64,000 nucleotides of DNA from NCBI GenBank assembly GCA_034406715.1, contig CP137864.1, positions 1,364,001 to 1,428,000 on the forward strand, given 5' to 3'. Below the pieces are notes generated by a model. That model was not told where the DNA came from and made no database searches. It was given only the letters and a program-made list of their open reading frames with translations. Shown piece by piece: positions 26,421-37,600 of the stretch. This stretch comes from Rhodotorula mucilaginosa. Lineage: Eukaryota > Basidiomycota > Microbotryomycetes > Sporidiobolales > Sporidiobolaceae. Made by a program: the position numbers and the translations under genes. How positions within the stretch are numbered: position 1 is the stretch's first letter; every line of letters begins with the position of its first letter.

Positions 26421-27207
26421 AGCCACGGGCGTCGATGCCTCCGCTAGCGGAACCGGCGGGGATCCGCTACCACGAACTCGAACGCAGCGGAGTTCCCGCC
26501 CGCGACCACCTGGCGGTGGCGGCGGTGGAGGGGATTCGCGCACCGACTCCAACTCGTCCGACTTGTCTTCATCTGGCGGTCCGGCCTCCGAACACTTTTA
26601 CTCTCCCCTCGTCGATTATTTCGCCCCCTTCTTCCGCCGCCTGCGCCTCGCGCACGAGACGGCCGCGCTGGAGCAAGCTGCGAAACCGAGCGCGTTGCCC
26701 GAGGATGTGAGGCGTGGGTGGGGGATCCGGGCGTTGATGATGCGTGGGAAGAAGGAGCGCGGGGAGAGGAGACAGGCGGCGAGGGGACGGGTGAGGGACG
26801 GGGCGGAGATGGATGCGGGGGAGAGGAGGGCTGGGTTTGAACTGGATGGAGGGGCGCGGTTAGATGAGGGTGAGGATGACGACGACGACGATGATGACGA
26901 CGACGACGATGACTGGCTCGACGATACGACGGCGTCGACGTCCGGCGGTCCGGATGAGGTCCGCCGCAGCACCGGTGCTGCGCGAAATGCACCTCCGAGA
27001 AACGACAACGACGACGACGGTGGCGGTGATCGGCACGCTTATCCACCTGCGCCCGCCACCCCTTCTGCTGCCGCTGGCGCACCCCGACCGACCGACCTCG
27101 ACCGGATCGAGCGCGGCGGAGGAGGAGAAGAAGGCCAGTCGGCGTGGTCTTCGTGGCGAAGTTGGGTCGGCAGGTGGCGCTTGAAGGATGTATCGCATTG
27201 GGACTGA
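24935..27207 (+). CDS. Unrecognised multipass membrane protein with acidic tail, 709 aa
   Basis: Exons 24935-25068, 25139-25206 and 25280-27207 (2130 nt). About five to seven hydrophobic helices lie between residues 75 and 320, for example VVILGVTLTLLAVLLAHLLF, EAGLILGLLGPLALASSALN, LALFLGVVGTAVNFVEI and LLWQSWLGFWWWVGAGMW. A highly basic stretch follows (KREKERRKEERRRKKREA). The long cytosolic tail has glycine runs, a Thr-Ala dipeptide repeat encoded by a GCGACG hexamer array, an Asp run and a final Trp-rich motif (SAWSSWRSWVGRW). I do not recognise the family. The third exon was joined at the AACAG acceptor (25279) because only that choice keeps frame with the membrane region. Confidence 0.65.
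26384..26421. repeat. GCGACG hexamer microsatellite in coding sequence
   Basis: About six copies of GCGACG, encoding alternating Ala and Thr in the tail of the multipass membrane protein. Confidence 0.8.
26875..26913. repeat. GAC/GAT run encoding poly-aspartate
   Basis: Thirteen codons of GAC or GAT in a row, with mixed codons, suggest selection for the acidic run or an old repeat. Confidence 0.7.
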
Positions 27208-27717
27208 AGGCCTCAATGGGGGCTCCGTTGGTTGTTGTACCTGTCTCTCCGCGCGGGTTTCTTGCAGATCTGTTGTTGCTACTAGATTTGGTCCTCTCAC
27301 AAATTCTCGAACAGTCACCGGAAACGCGAGAGAGAGAGGCCAGCTGTCAAGAATCGGGAGGGAACATCCTTGCTTCAGATCTGCATGTACATTCGGGGCT
27401 TTTGTATTCGTCAAGACTGAACCTATAGCGAAAACAGCGAGAACAAGAGCGAGAGCGATGGGACGGAAAAAAAGGACAGAAACACCACTCCGGCTGCAGC
27501 AGCCGCCCGAGCCCCGAGACCGCGAGTGGAACTCAGAGGAGGGAGAAGCGTGCACGAAAGGGGAAAAGAGGAGGAGAGGGAAGAAACGCTGCGCGAATGA
27601 AATGAAAAGAGGGGATAGAGAAGGAGAGGTATACTGCGCGCGCGCCGTTCTTTTCCTTGCGGAGCAAAAGAGAGAGAGAGAGAGAGAGGATGTTGTCGCC
27701 CTCGGATCGGGACCACC
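27208..27717. other. 3' intergenic between convergent genes
   Basis: About 510 bp between two convergent stops. Purine-rich on the plus strand, with an AG dinucleotide repeat near its right end. No gene is supported. Confidence 0.45.
27667..27690. repeat. AG dinucleotide microsatellite
   Basis: About eleven AG units in the 3' flank of TPD3. Confidence 0.85.
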
Positions 27718-29813
27718 CTATGCGTCGGCCATGTCGACCTCCTCGCTAACCGCCTGCTGACCGGGCGCCTGAGTCGAAGGCGTGGATCCTGACCCTTGCT
27801 GCTGCTGCTGCTGCTGCTGAGCGCCCCCAGTCGGTGCGAGCGTCGTCGCGACATTCGAAGGCGCATCGAGGTCCTCGCCATTCGCGACCCGGCTCGCCTT
27901 CTCGGCCGCCTTTTCCGCAAAGAACCTCACGTCGGCATCGGGGTCGCTCCTCAACTTGTCGACCGCGGGCAAGATCTCGTTCGCGACGAGTTCGGGGCCG
28001 CCCGGTTGGCTGGCGAGCGAGACCGAGAGGACTTCGAACGCTTTCGCGACGTTGAAGCGGATGTTGGGGATCCGGTCGGACGAGAGGGTCACGATCGCGG
28101 GGAGGATCGAGGACCGGATCGAGTCGACGTCGAGTGCCGGGGCCATGGTCTGGGCGGGATTGGCGGGTTGCGCGCGAGTCAGCGAAGAAAAGCGACAGGA
28201 AGAAGGGGACAGGGCTCACCGTGATGGCAAAGACGGTCGTCATGCGGTGGAGGTAGTTGACGTTCTGGCCCATCTCCATGACCTTGGGGATGATGGTCTC
28301 CTTGGCCCACTCGACGCCAAACACCTCGGTCAGCTTGCGCAGGTTGATGGTCGCCGCCTCGCGGATCGAAAAGACGGGGTCGCCGAGCCAGCCCATGCAG
28401 AGGTTGGCGAGCTGGTCGTCAAAGAAGGCGACGCCGAGTTGCTTGGCGAGCAAGGGGATGTACTCGATGATGGCTTGCCGGACGCGCCACTGCTTGTCCT
28501 CGGCGAGTTGGACAATGGCGGGCAGCAACGCCTTGGACAAGAGTTCGATCCCGATCACGTCGTTGACGACTTCGAGCTTCGAGATGATGTTCAACCGCAC
28601 TTCGGGGAATTCGTCCTTGAGGAGTTGGAGGAACAGGGGCAACAGGTGCTCGATCGTCGCGTCCTTGCCGAGCAACGGCGCGAGGCCCGAGATCTGGCTC
28701 CCGAGCGCGGCGCGGACGTGCTGAGACGCGTCGGTCGAGAGGTCGCGGATGCACGGCATCAGCTGAGACAGAATCACCTCGCGGTCGACGAGCTGTGCAA
28801 AGCCTGCAGAGCGGGAGGGTGGTAACGTCAGTCAGGAGACGGGGGACGTCAGACCAGAGCAAGAGAGACGGGAGGGGGAACGCACCTGGGATCTGGCCGG
28901 CGGCGGCTGTCCGGACCTCGGCCTCGTTGTCCTTGAGGAGGGCGACGTACGCGGCGACGAGTTCTTCGCGGACGATTTCGGGCCCGGCGGCCTTGGCGAG
29001 GCGGACAAAGTGGTCCGCGACCATGTAGCGGACGCGCCAGCTGCGGTCGGTGACGAGGGCCTTCATGGTGGCGCCGAGGAGTTGCTTGCACTCTTGGTCG
29101 TCGAGGGCCTCTGCGATCGAGATCATCGACTCGACGGTCAAGAGGCGGACCGAGTCCTGGTCGTCGTTGGAGAGTTTGCGGAACGGCGGCAAGAGGTCGT
29201 TGACGAGCCCGTCGTGCGAGAGCTGCTTGCCAAAGTCGCCGAGGGCTTTCGCGGCGGCGCGGCGGACCATGGGGGTGTCGTCGTCGCACAGCTTGGTAAA
29301 CATCTTGACGGCCTCGTCCTGGACGGGCGGGGTCGCTTTCGGGTACGCGGTCGCGTAGAGGGCGGTGGCCGAGGTGCGCGAGGTGAACCACTCTCCGGTC
29401 GAGAGTCGGCGGACGAGGGGCACATAGTACTCGTCGACCTGGTGCTGGCTGAGGACGGAGCAGATCTCGTTGGCCGAGTGGGCGGCCTTGTCGCGGACGA
29501 GGGTCTCTTCGACGCCGCACAAGTGTTCGAGGATGGGGAGGACGAGGTGGGCGTGTTCGGGGCCGCCGAGGTACTCGACAAAGGACTGGCCGAGTTCGTC
29601 GGCGAGGGCGAGGAGGATCTCGTCGTCGTCGTCAAGCGACTCTTGCAAGAAGGGGACGAGTTCGGAGCGGGTGCGGTCCGGGCCGAGGGCGAGGCAGATG
29701 GTCGAGATGCGGTGGATGGCGTTGAGTCGGAGGGTGACGTCTTCGGCCCTCAGCTCGTCCAGGAGGACTGCGATCGGATGGAGCGGGTCCGACTGCCAGT
29801 TGGACGACGACAT
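27718..29813 (-). CDS. TPD3: PP2A scaffold subunit A (PR65), HEAT repeats
   Basis: Three exons, 29813-28886, 28803-28220 and 28149-27718 (1944 nt, 647 aa). Nearly the whole protein is made of about 15 HEAT repeats. Typical PR65 blocks are [53 protein letters not shown]-like repeats, and [20 protein letters not shown] followed by GVAFFDDQL. Known role: the scaffold that joins the PP2A catalytic subunit to a B-type regulatory subunit. The last 50 residues are extra: a tail with eight consecutive Gln and an acidic end (SEEVDMADA) not present in typical PR65 proteins. The core length matches the family's usual 590 residues. It is divergent from uS2m, with 228 bp between the starts. Confidence 0.93.
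27798..27820. repeat. CTG/CAG triplet run encoding poly-Gln in TPD3
   Basis: Seven CTG triplets on the plus strand, read as CAG codons in the C-terminal tail of TPD3, with one further Gln codon next to them. Confidence 0.8.
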
Positions 29814-30041
29814 GACGACCGCGGAAGGAGAGCGAGGACGCGACTCGGGGGATCGGGAACAAGCGAGGGGTGGGGGTACTGGATGGGAGTAAGCCTTTTA
29901 CACGAGTCTCGTAGCGTATCCGGGTGCAAGCGTGCGTGTGAGTGAGCAGCGGAGACGAGGCGAGCAGCAGCAGCGGGTCACGTCCGACCCGACGTCGCCA
30001 TCTGCTCCTCGGACGGAGACACCGCGCGTCCAAGTGCAGCC
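29814..30041. promoter_or_regulatory. Shared divergent promoter, TPD3 / uS2m
   Basis: 228 bp between opposed ATGs. No TATA box; several CAGCAG-type triplets near 29965-29977. Confidence 0.45.
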
Positions 30042-31235
30042 ATGGTCAGACCAGCAGGAGCACCAGCAGCGATCCGCCAGCTCGCAGCCCGCGCAGCACC
30101 TCGCCGGCAGCCCTCGCCGCGAGCAGCGTCTTCGCTCGCCGCCAGCTCGTCCGCTCAACTCGCGTCCAGCGAACCACCACAGCCCGCCTCGAGCGCACGC
30201 GAGAGGGCACAGCAGGATGCCTACAACCACATGCTCCACAAAGTAGAACAGCGCAGGGCCGCCCAACTCACGGGTCAGTCTTTAACCCCGCCGACCCTTA
30301 GCCAGGACTAGCAAATTGACTGACTGTTCGCACCACAACCCCCACAGCCGACGTCTTTGAGCGGTTAGGCTCGACCCAGACGCGCGACTCGACCTACCAG
30401 CCCCACCACGCCTTGCACCGCCCGCCAACCCCCGCCGAACTCACCACCTCTCATCTCGTCGCCGCCGGCGCCCACCTCGGCCACGCCCGCCAGCACTCGC
30501 ACCGGAGCGCCCTCCCCCTCGTGTACGGCACCCGCGCCGGCATCAGCTACATCGACCTGCGGCAGACCCTCCCCGCACTGAGGCGCGCAGCTCAGGTCGT
30601 CAAGGGCGTCGTCGAACGCGACGGCAAGGTCTTGTTCGTCGGCAGCTTGAAAGGGACCGAGCAGGCCGTCTGGATCAACGCCCACCGACTCGGAGAGAAC
30701 GGCTACGGCGTCACGAAATGGCTGCCCGGGACCATCTCGAACGCCAAAGAGGTCTTTGGCTGGTCAGAGATCCCGGCACCCCCCGCCGCTGCCACCGCCG
30801 AAGAGGGCACCGGCGCAAACAGGGGCAGGCGTTCTCCAGCCCCCGCAAAGTTGACCCCGCTCTCGTTCAAGCCGGACCTGCTCGTCCTCCTCTCGCCGAC
30901 CCTGAACCGGCACGCCCTCCGCGAAGCGACCCAGAACCAAGTCCCGACCATCGGGCTCGTCGACACCGACCTCGACCCGAGGAGCGTCACGTACGCCATC
31001 CCCGCCAACGATGACTCGCCCCGCGCCGTCGAGTTGATCGCCGGCGTCCTCGGCGTGGCCGGCAAGGACGGCTTGCGCGCAAAACACGAAAGGTGCGCGC
31101 CCTGTCTTGCCTTCTCTCTTTTGGCCCCTTGCGGTATTTGCGCCCAGAGCTGACCTGTCTCCTTGGTTTCTTGTTCTGAGCAGGCTCGCACGCGAGGCGG
31201 CGCGGTATGGGCGGCGGTCAAGTCGAGAGTACTGA
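30042..31235 (+). CDS. MRP4: Mitochondrial small-subunit ribosomal protein uS2m
   Basis: Three exons, 30042-30273, 30348-31092 and 31184-31235 (1029 nt, 342 aa). The Arg/Ala/Ser-rich, acid-poor N-terminus suits a mitochondrial presequence. S2 family blocks are AGAHLGHARQHSH, the IDLRQTL helix, KVLFVGSLKGTEQAV and the C-terminal PTIGLVDTDLDPRSVTYAIP, which is the most diagnostic. The family ends in an AIPANDDS-type motif, present here. Known role: S2 binds the head of the small subunit and is needed for bS1-like and mRNA interactions in bacteria. Here it acts in mitochondrial translation. An Ala/Gly-rich insert follows KEVFGWSEI. Confidence 0.9.
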
Positions 31236-31349
31236 TTCAGTTCGAAGTGGTGGGCCGGACGGGAGATTTGATCGGGGCGCAAGCCAGACTTTGATGGCAC
31301 GCATGCATTTTTAGCACACACGCAATTCGAATTCTATACTCTGTGTCGG

Positions 31350-33026
31350 ATGCTCTTCTTTTCTGCACGGGTACCGGCCGAAAGTCGGTCAAAGTTTTTG
31401 ACTTTGCTTGCTCTCCTCGACCTGTTGACGTCTCACCCACTCCCTCCGCCCCGCTTTGTGCTCAAGCATGGCTGGCCTCGCGAGATGAGGATCCAGACTC
31501 CCGCTTTTCTCAACCTCCCGCGAGGCTCTGTGCTCGTAGAAGATCCGGACGAGGAGGTGCGCTCTCCTCGATCTCCTCCTCCTCTCTGATCTGTGAGGAA
31601 CTAACTGGGCCCACCATCCTGACACCTCTTACGTATAGATCTTCTTGCTCTATACTCGCAAACTCCAGCTCGCCGCTTCGTCGTCTGCTCCGGACACGGC
31701 AGAAGTCCTTCTCCCAAAGACCGACGGACTTGGATTCGCTGCCGCAGCGGGCGCGGTCGTCCCCGTCACTTTGACAGTGACCAATCCGTGGATCGCGATC
31801 GAACAGGAGGGAGGAGGACCTTCGAGGCGCAGGACCAAGCAGAAGAAGAACTCGGAGTCGAAGAAACTCGCGGCGAAGGATGAAGTGACGGTCGAGGTCG
31901 AGTTGCATCAGTCGCTGGACGCGCTGCGGCACCGCAAAGGGGATACAGGTACGCCCGGCCGTGGCCGTTTCACAGTAACCGCCCGTTGACAAATTCTCTC
32001 CTTTTCCCGTCCGCAGGTTCCGTCCTCTGGCGACTCAGGTACGCGCGTCATTTCGTTTACAAGAGGATGCCTCTCGGCACACACTCTCTTCTGATGCTGA
32101 CATTCTCGAAAGGATAACGCAGCCTGCACCTCGCCCAGTACCTCTTGCGGATGCACCACTTCCCCGACCCGTCCCAGGACCATCCCGCCCTGTTGCCCTC
32201 CCTCGCCACTTCCACCGTCCTCGAACTCGGTTCCGGCACCGGGTTCCTCGGCATCGCCTTGCGCGACGTGGTCCTCGCCCCCAACTCCGATCCCGAGCGA
32301 GTGAGTGGTCGCTGGCTGTTCAGTGACCAAGTGGAAAACTTGCCGCTCGTGGTGCGCAATTTGCGCGCGAACCGGGTCATCAACGACGCGGAGGAGGGGG
32401 CGGCGGCGGCGGTGTCGAAGTCTCGAGGGTCGGGGAGTGGTACACCTGCAAGGGGAGGAACGAGTTCGCAGACGGTCCGGCGCGAACGACGCATCGAGGT
32501 GCTCGAGCTGGATTGGCTCGCCGAAGCTGTCGAGTGGGACCGCGAGCAACGAGCACGAATTCACCGATCGGGGGGAGGAGGACGAGGAGGTTGCTCTGAC
32601 GACGACCTTGCGGACGACGACGACGAGCTCGAGGGTCCGCTCGTCCTCCTCGCGGTCGACTGCATCTACAACCCTTCCTTGTCTGCTCCGCTCGCCAAAA
32701 CCCTTCTTCGGCAGGCGCGACGCCGCTCCTCCGCCTCCAATAAAGCCCGTCGGCGCGCGCTGGACTCGGCAGCAGCAAACGATCCGGGCACCGTGATTGT
32801 CGTGGTGAGCGAATTGAGGGACGAGGAAGCGCTCGAGGCGTTCTTGAAGAGTTGGATGGAGGTGACGCGGAGGAGGGAGGAGGAGGAGGAGGAGTGGACC
32901 ATTGCTAGATTGGGATGGGACGATCCGGACGAGAGACGCGTGGCGGGAGAGTTGGCGTCCGGTCAATTTGTGGTCTGGGTCGCCTGGAAGGGTAGTCCTC
33001 CTGCAACCGGGCACGATTCTGCCTAG
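31350..33026 (+). CDS. METTL21/family-16 protein lysine methyltransferase (Rkm5-like)
   Basis: Four exons, 31350-31556, 31639-31948, 32017-32038 and 32123-33026 (1443 nt, 480 aa). The third exon is only 22 nt. The SAM-binding motif I is VLELGSGTGFLGI. The family-16 post-motif-II signature DxxY appears as DCIYNPSL. The pre-motif SVLWRLSLHLAQYLLR, assembled across the 22-nt exon, matches the family's W-x(5)-LA-x-YL pattern. Known members methylate single lysines on ribosomal proteins, chaperones or elongation factors; Rkm5 in yeast modifies a 60S ribosomal protein. Insertions rich in Ser, Gly and Asp lie between motif I and DxxY, making the protein longer than yeast Rkm5. The substrate cannot be read. 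The ATG at 31350 is the first in frame and 114 bp after the uS2m stop. Confidence 0.82.
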
Positions 33027-33094
33027 CAGATTTTGTCTCTCTTCCGGAACGGAAAGGAGGTTCAAGTGAGGGGAACCGCTACATTACATTAGTA

Positions 33095-34456
33095 CTATAA
33101 TTCGAGCAACCTCTCGACGTCCTCGCGACTTTCGATTTTGATCCTCGCGCTCGCGGGACTCTGTCCCCCAACAAAATCTGACGGCTTGATCGGCGATCCA
33201 AACTGTTCCCCGTGCCTCGCTTCAAACGCGAGCAACGCGCCCTTGATCTCGTCGCTCGGCGAGGGCGCCGAGATGGCGGCGGCAGACGGGGTACTGGTGC
33301 TCGTGGTGCGGGATACGCTGAGTGAAGGCGAGCCGCGCAGGACAGAGGTCGGCGTCTGTGGAGTGGGCGGGTGGTCTGTTCCGCGGAGGACCGAGGCGCG
33401 GAAGAGCGAGTTGGAGGAAGCAGAAGGGCCGCCCGCGGGGGAAGAGGACGGCGAACCGAATATGGATGGGGTCGGGCGCGTTTTGGGCGACGACCGGGCA
33501 GGCGAGTTCAGTGACGGCATCGAGTTGGAGCGAGCGAGGGTCGGCGCGTGGGTGAGGAGGGGTGCGGCGGTGTACGACGGCGGGAGGGACGAGAGGCGGT
33601 TCAAGAGGCGCAAGGCGTCGATGATGTTCCAGCACAGGACGAGCAAGAGCAAAGTCTCGCCGATGTGCAACGGGGTGTCGATTTGCGGAACGGCCGCGAC
33701 GAGGTGCCCCGCCGCGAAGCGGTACACGGTCGTCCGACTCGAGACCCACCACGCGACGAGCAGGACCGCGTTGACCCGCAACCTCCGCGCGGCTTCCCCG
33801 CGCCCGAGGGGCATCACCTCGAGTTTCTTTTTCGCTTCGACGCGCGCGTGGTGGAGCCCTTCCTGGGCGGCGTGCACGGCCGTGCTGGATTTCGCGAGCG
33901 CGGTTTGGACGCGCTGCGGCGTCGCGAGGTGCGGGAGGTGGGATCGCAGTTGGTCGACGACGGGGCGGTGGTGCTTTTCTAACGACTGGCCGCCACCCGG
34001 TTGCTGCTGCTGCTGCTGGACCTGACGGGGCGGAGTCGAAGTACCGCCGCCGTTGTTCTTGGTTGCGCTGTTGGCCGCTGCGGTTCGGAGCAGAGACGGC
34101 GACCCGTACGCGCGAGGGGGAGTCGCAAAGCTCTGTATCCGACTGGAAGGTGCTCCCGAGAAGGAGCTCGAACCCGACATGGGCACCGATCCTGACGAGT
34201 GCTGCGCCGGCGAGAAGCGAACGCTCTTGACGACACCGGCGTTGATTCCGGGCGACGGCGAATTGAGGGGCACGTTCTGCGGTTTGAACGAGAGCGGTCG
34301 GACGGTGGTTGGCCCTCCTCCTCCTCCTGCAGCTGCGGCGGCGGGACCGATCGAGTGAGCGAGTTGAGCCTTTGTGAGGATCGAGGCAGACAGCCCGGCA
34401 TGGCGCGCGGTCGGCGTGTCGAGCACCGAGGTCGACGATCCGTACGAGCGGTCCAT
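33095..34456 (-). CDS. Putative nuclear pore membrane protein (Pom34-like), 453 aa
   Basis: A single exon, ATG 34456 to TAG 33095. The N-terminal half is Ser/Thr/Pro/Gly-rich, with a Gln run and many SPS- and TPPR-type sites. Two hydrophobic helices in the middle (NAVLLVAWWVSS, about residue 230, and GETLLLLVLCWNIIDALRLL, about 265) are separated by a short loop. A second Ser/Pro-rich half follows, ending in a charged IKIESREDVERLLEL. Two central membrane spans flanked by disordered Ser-rich arms are the layout of the fungal pore-membrane nucleoporin Pom34. The assignment rests on layout rather than on a motif. The gene converges with the methyltransferase (68 bp between stops) and is divergent from the RCC2-PHD gene. 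Confidence 0.6.
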   Translation of the reverse strand: MDRSYGSSTSVLDTPTARHAGLSASILTKAQLAHSIGPAAAAAGGGGGPTTVRPLSFKPQNVPLNSPSPGINAGVVKSVRFSPAQHSSGSVPMSGSSSFSGAPSSRIQSFATPPRAYGSPSLLRTAAANSATKNNGGGTSTPPRQVQQQQQQPGGGQSLEKHHRPVVDQLRSHLPHLATPQRVQTALAKSSTAVHAAQEGLHHARVEAKKKLEVMPLGRGEAARRLRVNAVLLVAWWVSSRTTVYRFAAGHLVAAVPQIDTPLHIGETLLLLVLCWNIIDALRLLNRLSSLPPSYTAAPLLTHAPTLARSNSMPSLNSPARSSPKTRPTPSIFGSPSSSPAGGPSASSNSLFRASVLRGTDHPPTPQTPTSVLRGSPSLSVSRTTSTSTPSAAAISAPSPSDEIKGALLAFEARHGEQFGSPIKPSDFVGGQSPASARIKIESREDVERLLEL

Positions 34457-34613
34457 GGCGTGTTTCAGTACGCTATGCTCTGATCAGAGGAGAGAGAGCG
34501 CGAGCGATGCGTGACGACAAAAGGCCGTCGAACGAGAAGAGACGAACGACGCGGCGATCAACTCTTTCCAAGACGCGCAAAAGTGGCAAACGCAGGCTTT
34601 GGAAGCACCCGAA
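34457..34613. promoter_or_regulatory. Shared divergent promoter, Pom34-like / RCC2-PHD
   Basis: 157 bp between opposed ATGs, if the proposed first exon of the RCC2-PHD gene is correct. Confidence 0.35.
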
Positions 34614-37600
34614 ATGCCGGCGTTCCACATCGAACAGCCCTGGGGACGACGTATGTCTTCCGCCCCTTTCTTCTCCCCTCCTCCTCCCCACTACTCTTCC
34701 CTTTGTCCATCGGACTCAGGCTTCCCGTCGCTTGGCTCGCGCTCGCTTGTCGCATAGGCCCGCCGGCTGGCCTCTCGCCGCCGCGCGCGCGTCTCCGCCG
34801 CTGTGCATCCTCTGGGCGACTCTTGCAACTCTTGACTTGACGCGTCGACAAACAACGCTTCGACGGCCTGTCGAATGCTCTACGGACAAGATCGGCTGCT
34901 GATCACTCGATTCCTGTCCTCCGCATCGCTATGCTCATGATTCCCGCTACATCGTTTCAGTGCTCGTCGCCGGCGGGTAAGTTGGATCCCTTTCGCTGCG
35001 GGAACCCGCGTACCGAGCAACACCAATGCTGACAAGGAGCTTTCCTACCTTGCGGTATACCTGTCAACAGGACGGACTATGCAACACTCGGTCGAAAAGA
35101 CAAGGGGAACAAGAACTTTGTCAACCCCTCTCGGTGCGTTCCCATGGCCGACCTTCGGATTTCGAGACCCCGGCTGACGGGTCGTTCTCTCCGCAGTCCC
35201 GATTTGCAGTCTGCACATGTCATCCGTGCCGTTGCGAATGGTCAGTCGCCCGAGTCTGCCCCCTCGAGACGTCCGAACGGCGCAACTCAACAGTCTCGAT
35301 TTGCAGTCAAGTTCAAGCGGGTCTTTACCTCGCATTCCGGCTGCCACGTCGTCGCTTTGACCTGTGAGCTTCAAGTGTTCCCTCTGCTCGTTCCCAGTTG
35401 AAAGCCCACCCTGACCTCTCCTCGCTTCCGCAGTGGATGATGAGGTGCGCAACCTCTCGAGCCTCTTCTGCCGTGCGCGCGTGTGCTGATGCCCCGCTCG
35501 AGTAGGCATACGTGTGGGGCCGTAACGAGCACCACCAGCTCTCCTACCCGCTGCCAGCCAGCCTGACCGAACCTCATACGGCCTCGAACGACAAGGCGAG
35601 TCCGACCCCGATGGCGCCGGAACCGATCCGCCTGAACGCCCTCCCGGACTCGAACGTCCCGCCCGAGCTCAAACAGCAGAAGATTGTGCACGTCGCTTGT
35701 GGGCGCGGGCATACGATTCTCGTGACCGATCAGGGCGAGGCGTGGTCGGCCGGTTGGAACGTGTCGGGGCAGGTGAGCCGCCTGCCGACGCTGCGTTCGG
35801 GCTTGGCGCCCTCATGCTCATAACACTCTCTGTTCAACTGCAGTGCGGACGGCCCGAGCAAGAGCACATCTCTTCTTTCCAGCGCATCCAAGGCGGCGAC
35901 CTTGCCCGCGGCGACAAGATCGTCCAAGCCAGCGCCGGCGTCGCCCATTCTCTCCTCCTCACCGAGGACGGCAAAGTCTTTGCCGTCGGTACGGCCGAGA
36001 AGGGCGTCCTCGGCAACGGCAGGACCGGAGAGCACATCGCGGGCTCCCGCGTCCTGTTCCAGACTGAGAGTGAACCGTTGCTCGTCAAGGGCGCCATCGA
36101 GGGGAAGAAGATTGTGCAGATCACGAGTGGACAGCAGCACAATGTCGCGCTCGACTCGGAGGGGTACTGCTACGCGTGGGGTTTCGGAGGTGAGTTTTTC
36201 GTCGCCGCATTGTCACTACACAGCAATCAGCTGACCTCGCCGATCCTCTCACTAGGTCTCGGTCGTCTCGGTCTCGGCGTCCAAGCCGACTCGCTCATCC
36301 CGGCTCAGATCCCCTACTTCGCCAACAGCAACCCGCTCCTGCGATGCAAAAAGATCGCGGCCGGCTCGACCAACACGTTGTTCATCGACAACCAGGACAT
36401 GGTCTTGCTCTGCGGCAAGTTCAAAGTCAGCGGGGACGGCAGTGCTGGTCAGGTGAGCCACTACGCTCCGTCGCTGTGTCTCGGGCGAGCGTTCCCACTC
36501 GACACTGTTGACACTCGAACTCTTTACCGTTCGTTCGCAGCCCTGGATGACCCCGCGCTACGTCCCCGACATTATGGGCTACAAATGGTCGCTCATCAGT
36601 GGCGGCGGCGTCACCATCTTTTGCCACGCCAAGGATCCGAAGGAGGGAGATTTCACGGTGTGTTGGGGACAGACGGCGAGTTATGGCGAGTTGGCGCTCG
36701 GCGAAGGAGCAGTGAGTCTCTCTGCTGCGGTTCCGAACTGGACAAGGCACTGATCGACGACTTTTGGTGAGCAGCCCAAATCCGCCACCAAGCCGCAACG
36801 CATCGAGTACTTGGACGGCATCGAGATGCTCGACCTCGCCGCCGGGCAGAACTCGACCTTTTTCATCGCGCGTCCGCCGCCGACTCAGGCCGCGAAAGAG
36901 GAGGCCAAGTCGATCGTCGAAGCGGCGCCTCCCCCTTCAGCGGCGGCGAGCGAAGCACCGGCAGCAGCAGCAGCAGAGCCGGCGGCTCCGGCCGTCAAGC
37001 CGAGTTACGACATCTCCGGTTTTGGCTTCAACTTTGGTCCCCCTGCCCCTGCCCCTGCCTCTGCCGCCGCCTCCGCAGCAGCGACCGCTACACCAGAAGC
37101 GACGACGCCGGAAGCGGACAAGAAGAAGGACGCCGCAGCCGGAATCAGCCGGACGGACAACGCGGCGTGGGAGGAACTGCAGCGGTGGCCGCCTCTGTTC
37201 GAGGATGAGGCGTGCAAAGTGTGCGGGAGTGCAGAGTCGGGAGGCGCCAAGGGGCAGACTCTCGAATGCGAAAAGGTGAGCAGGAGGTTTACTGCCGGGA
37301 TCGACATCGGAGGGAAAGAAAAAACTGATCCTCGATTTGCCTCTTGCAGTGCGAGGGCGCTTATCACGCCGGCTGCTTGACTCCGCCGATCGAGGGCGTC
37401 CCAGATGGTGAATGGTTCTGCCCGACGTGCGACGTTCCACATGCCGGCGGAATCCCGGTGGGGTCCGAAGAGGACGACGAGGAGGAGGAAGAGGAGGAGG
37501 AGGTCAAACCTGCGAGCAAAAAGCGCAAAGCTGCCGCTGGAGGTGCGCATGTGCTCTGTCTTTCCGACCTTGAAACAGAGCTGACAGTCTCCGCGTTGGA

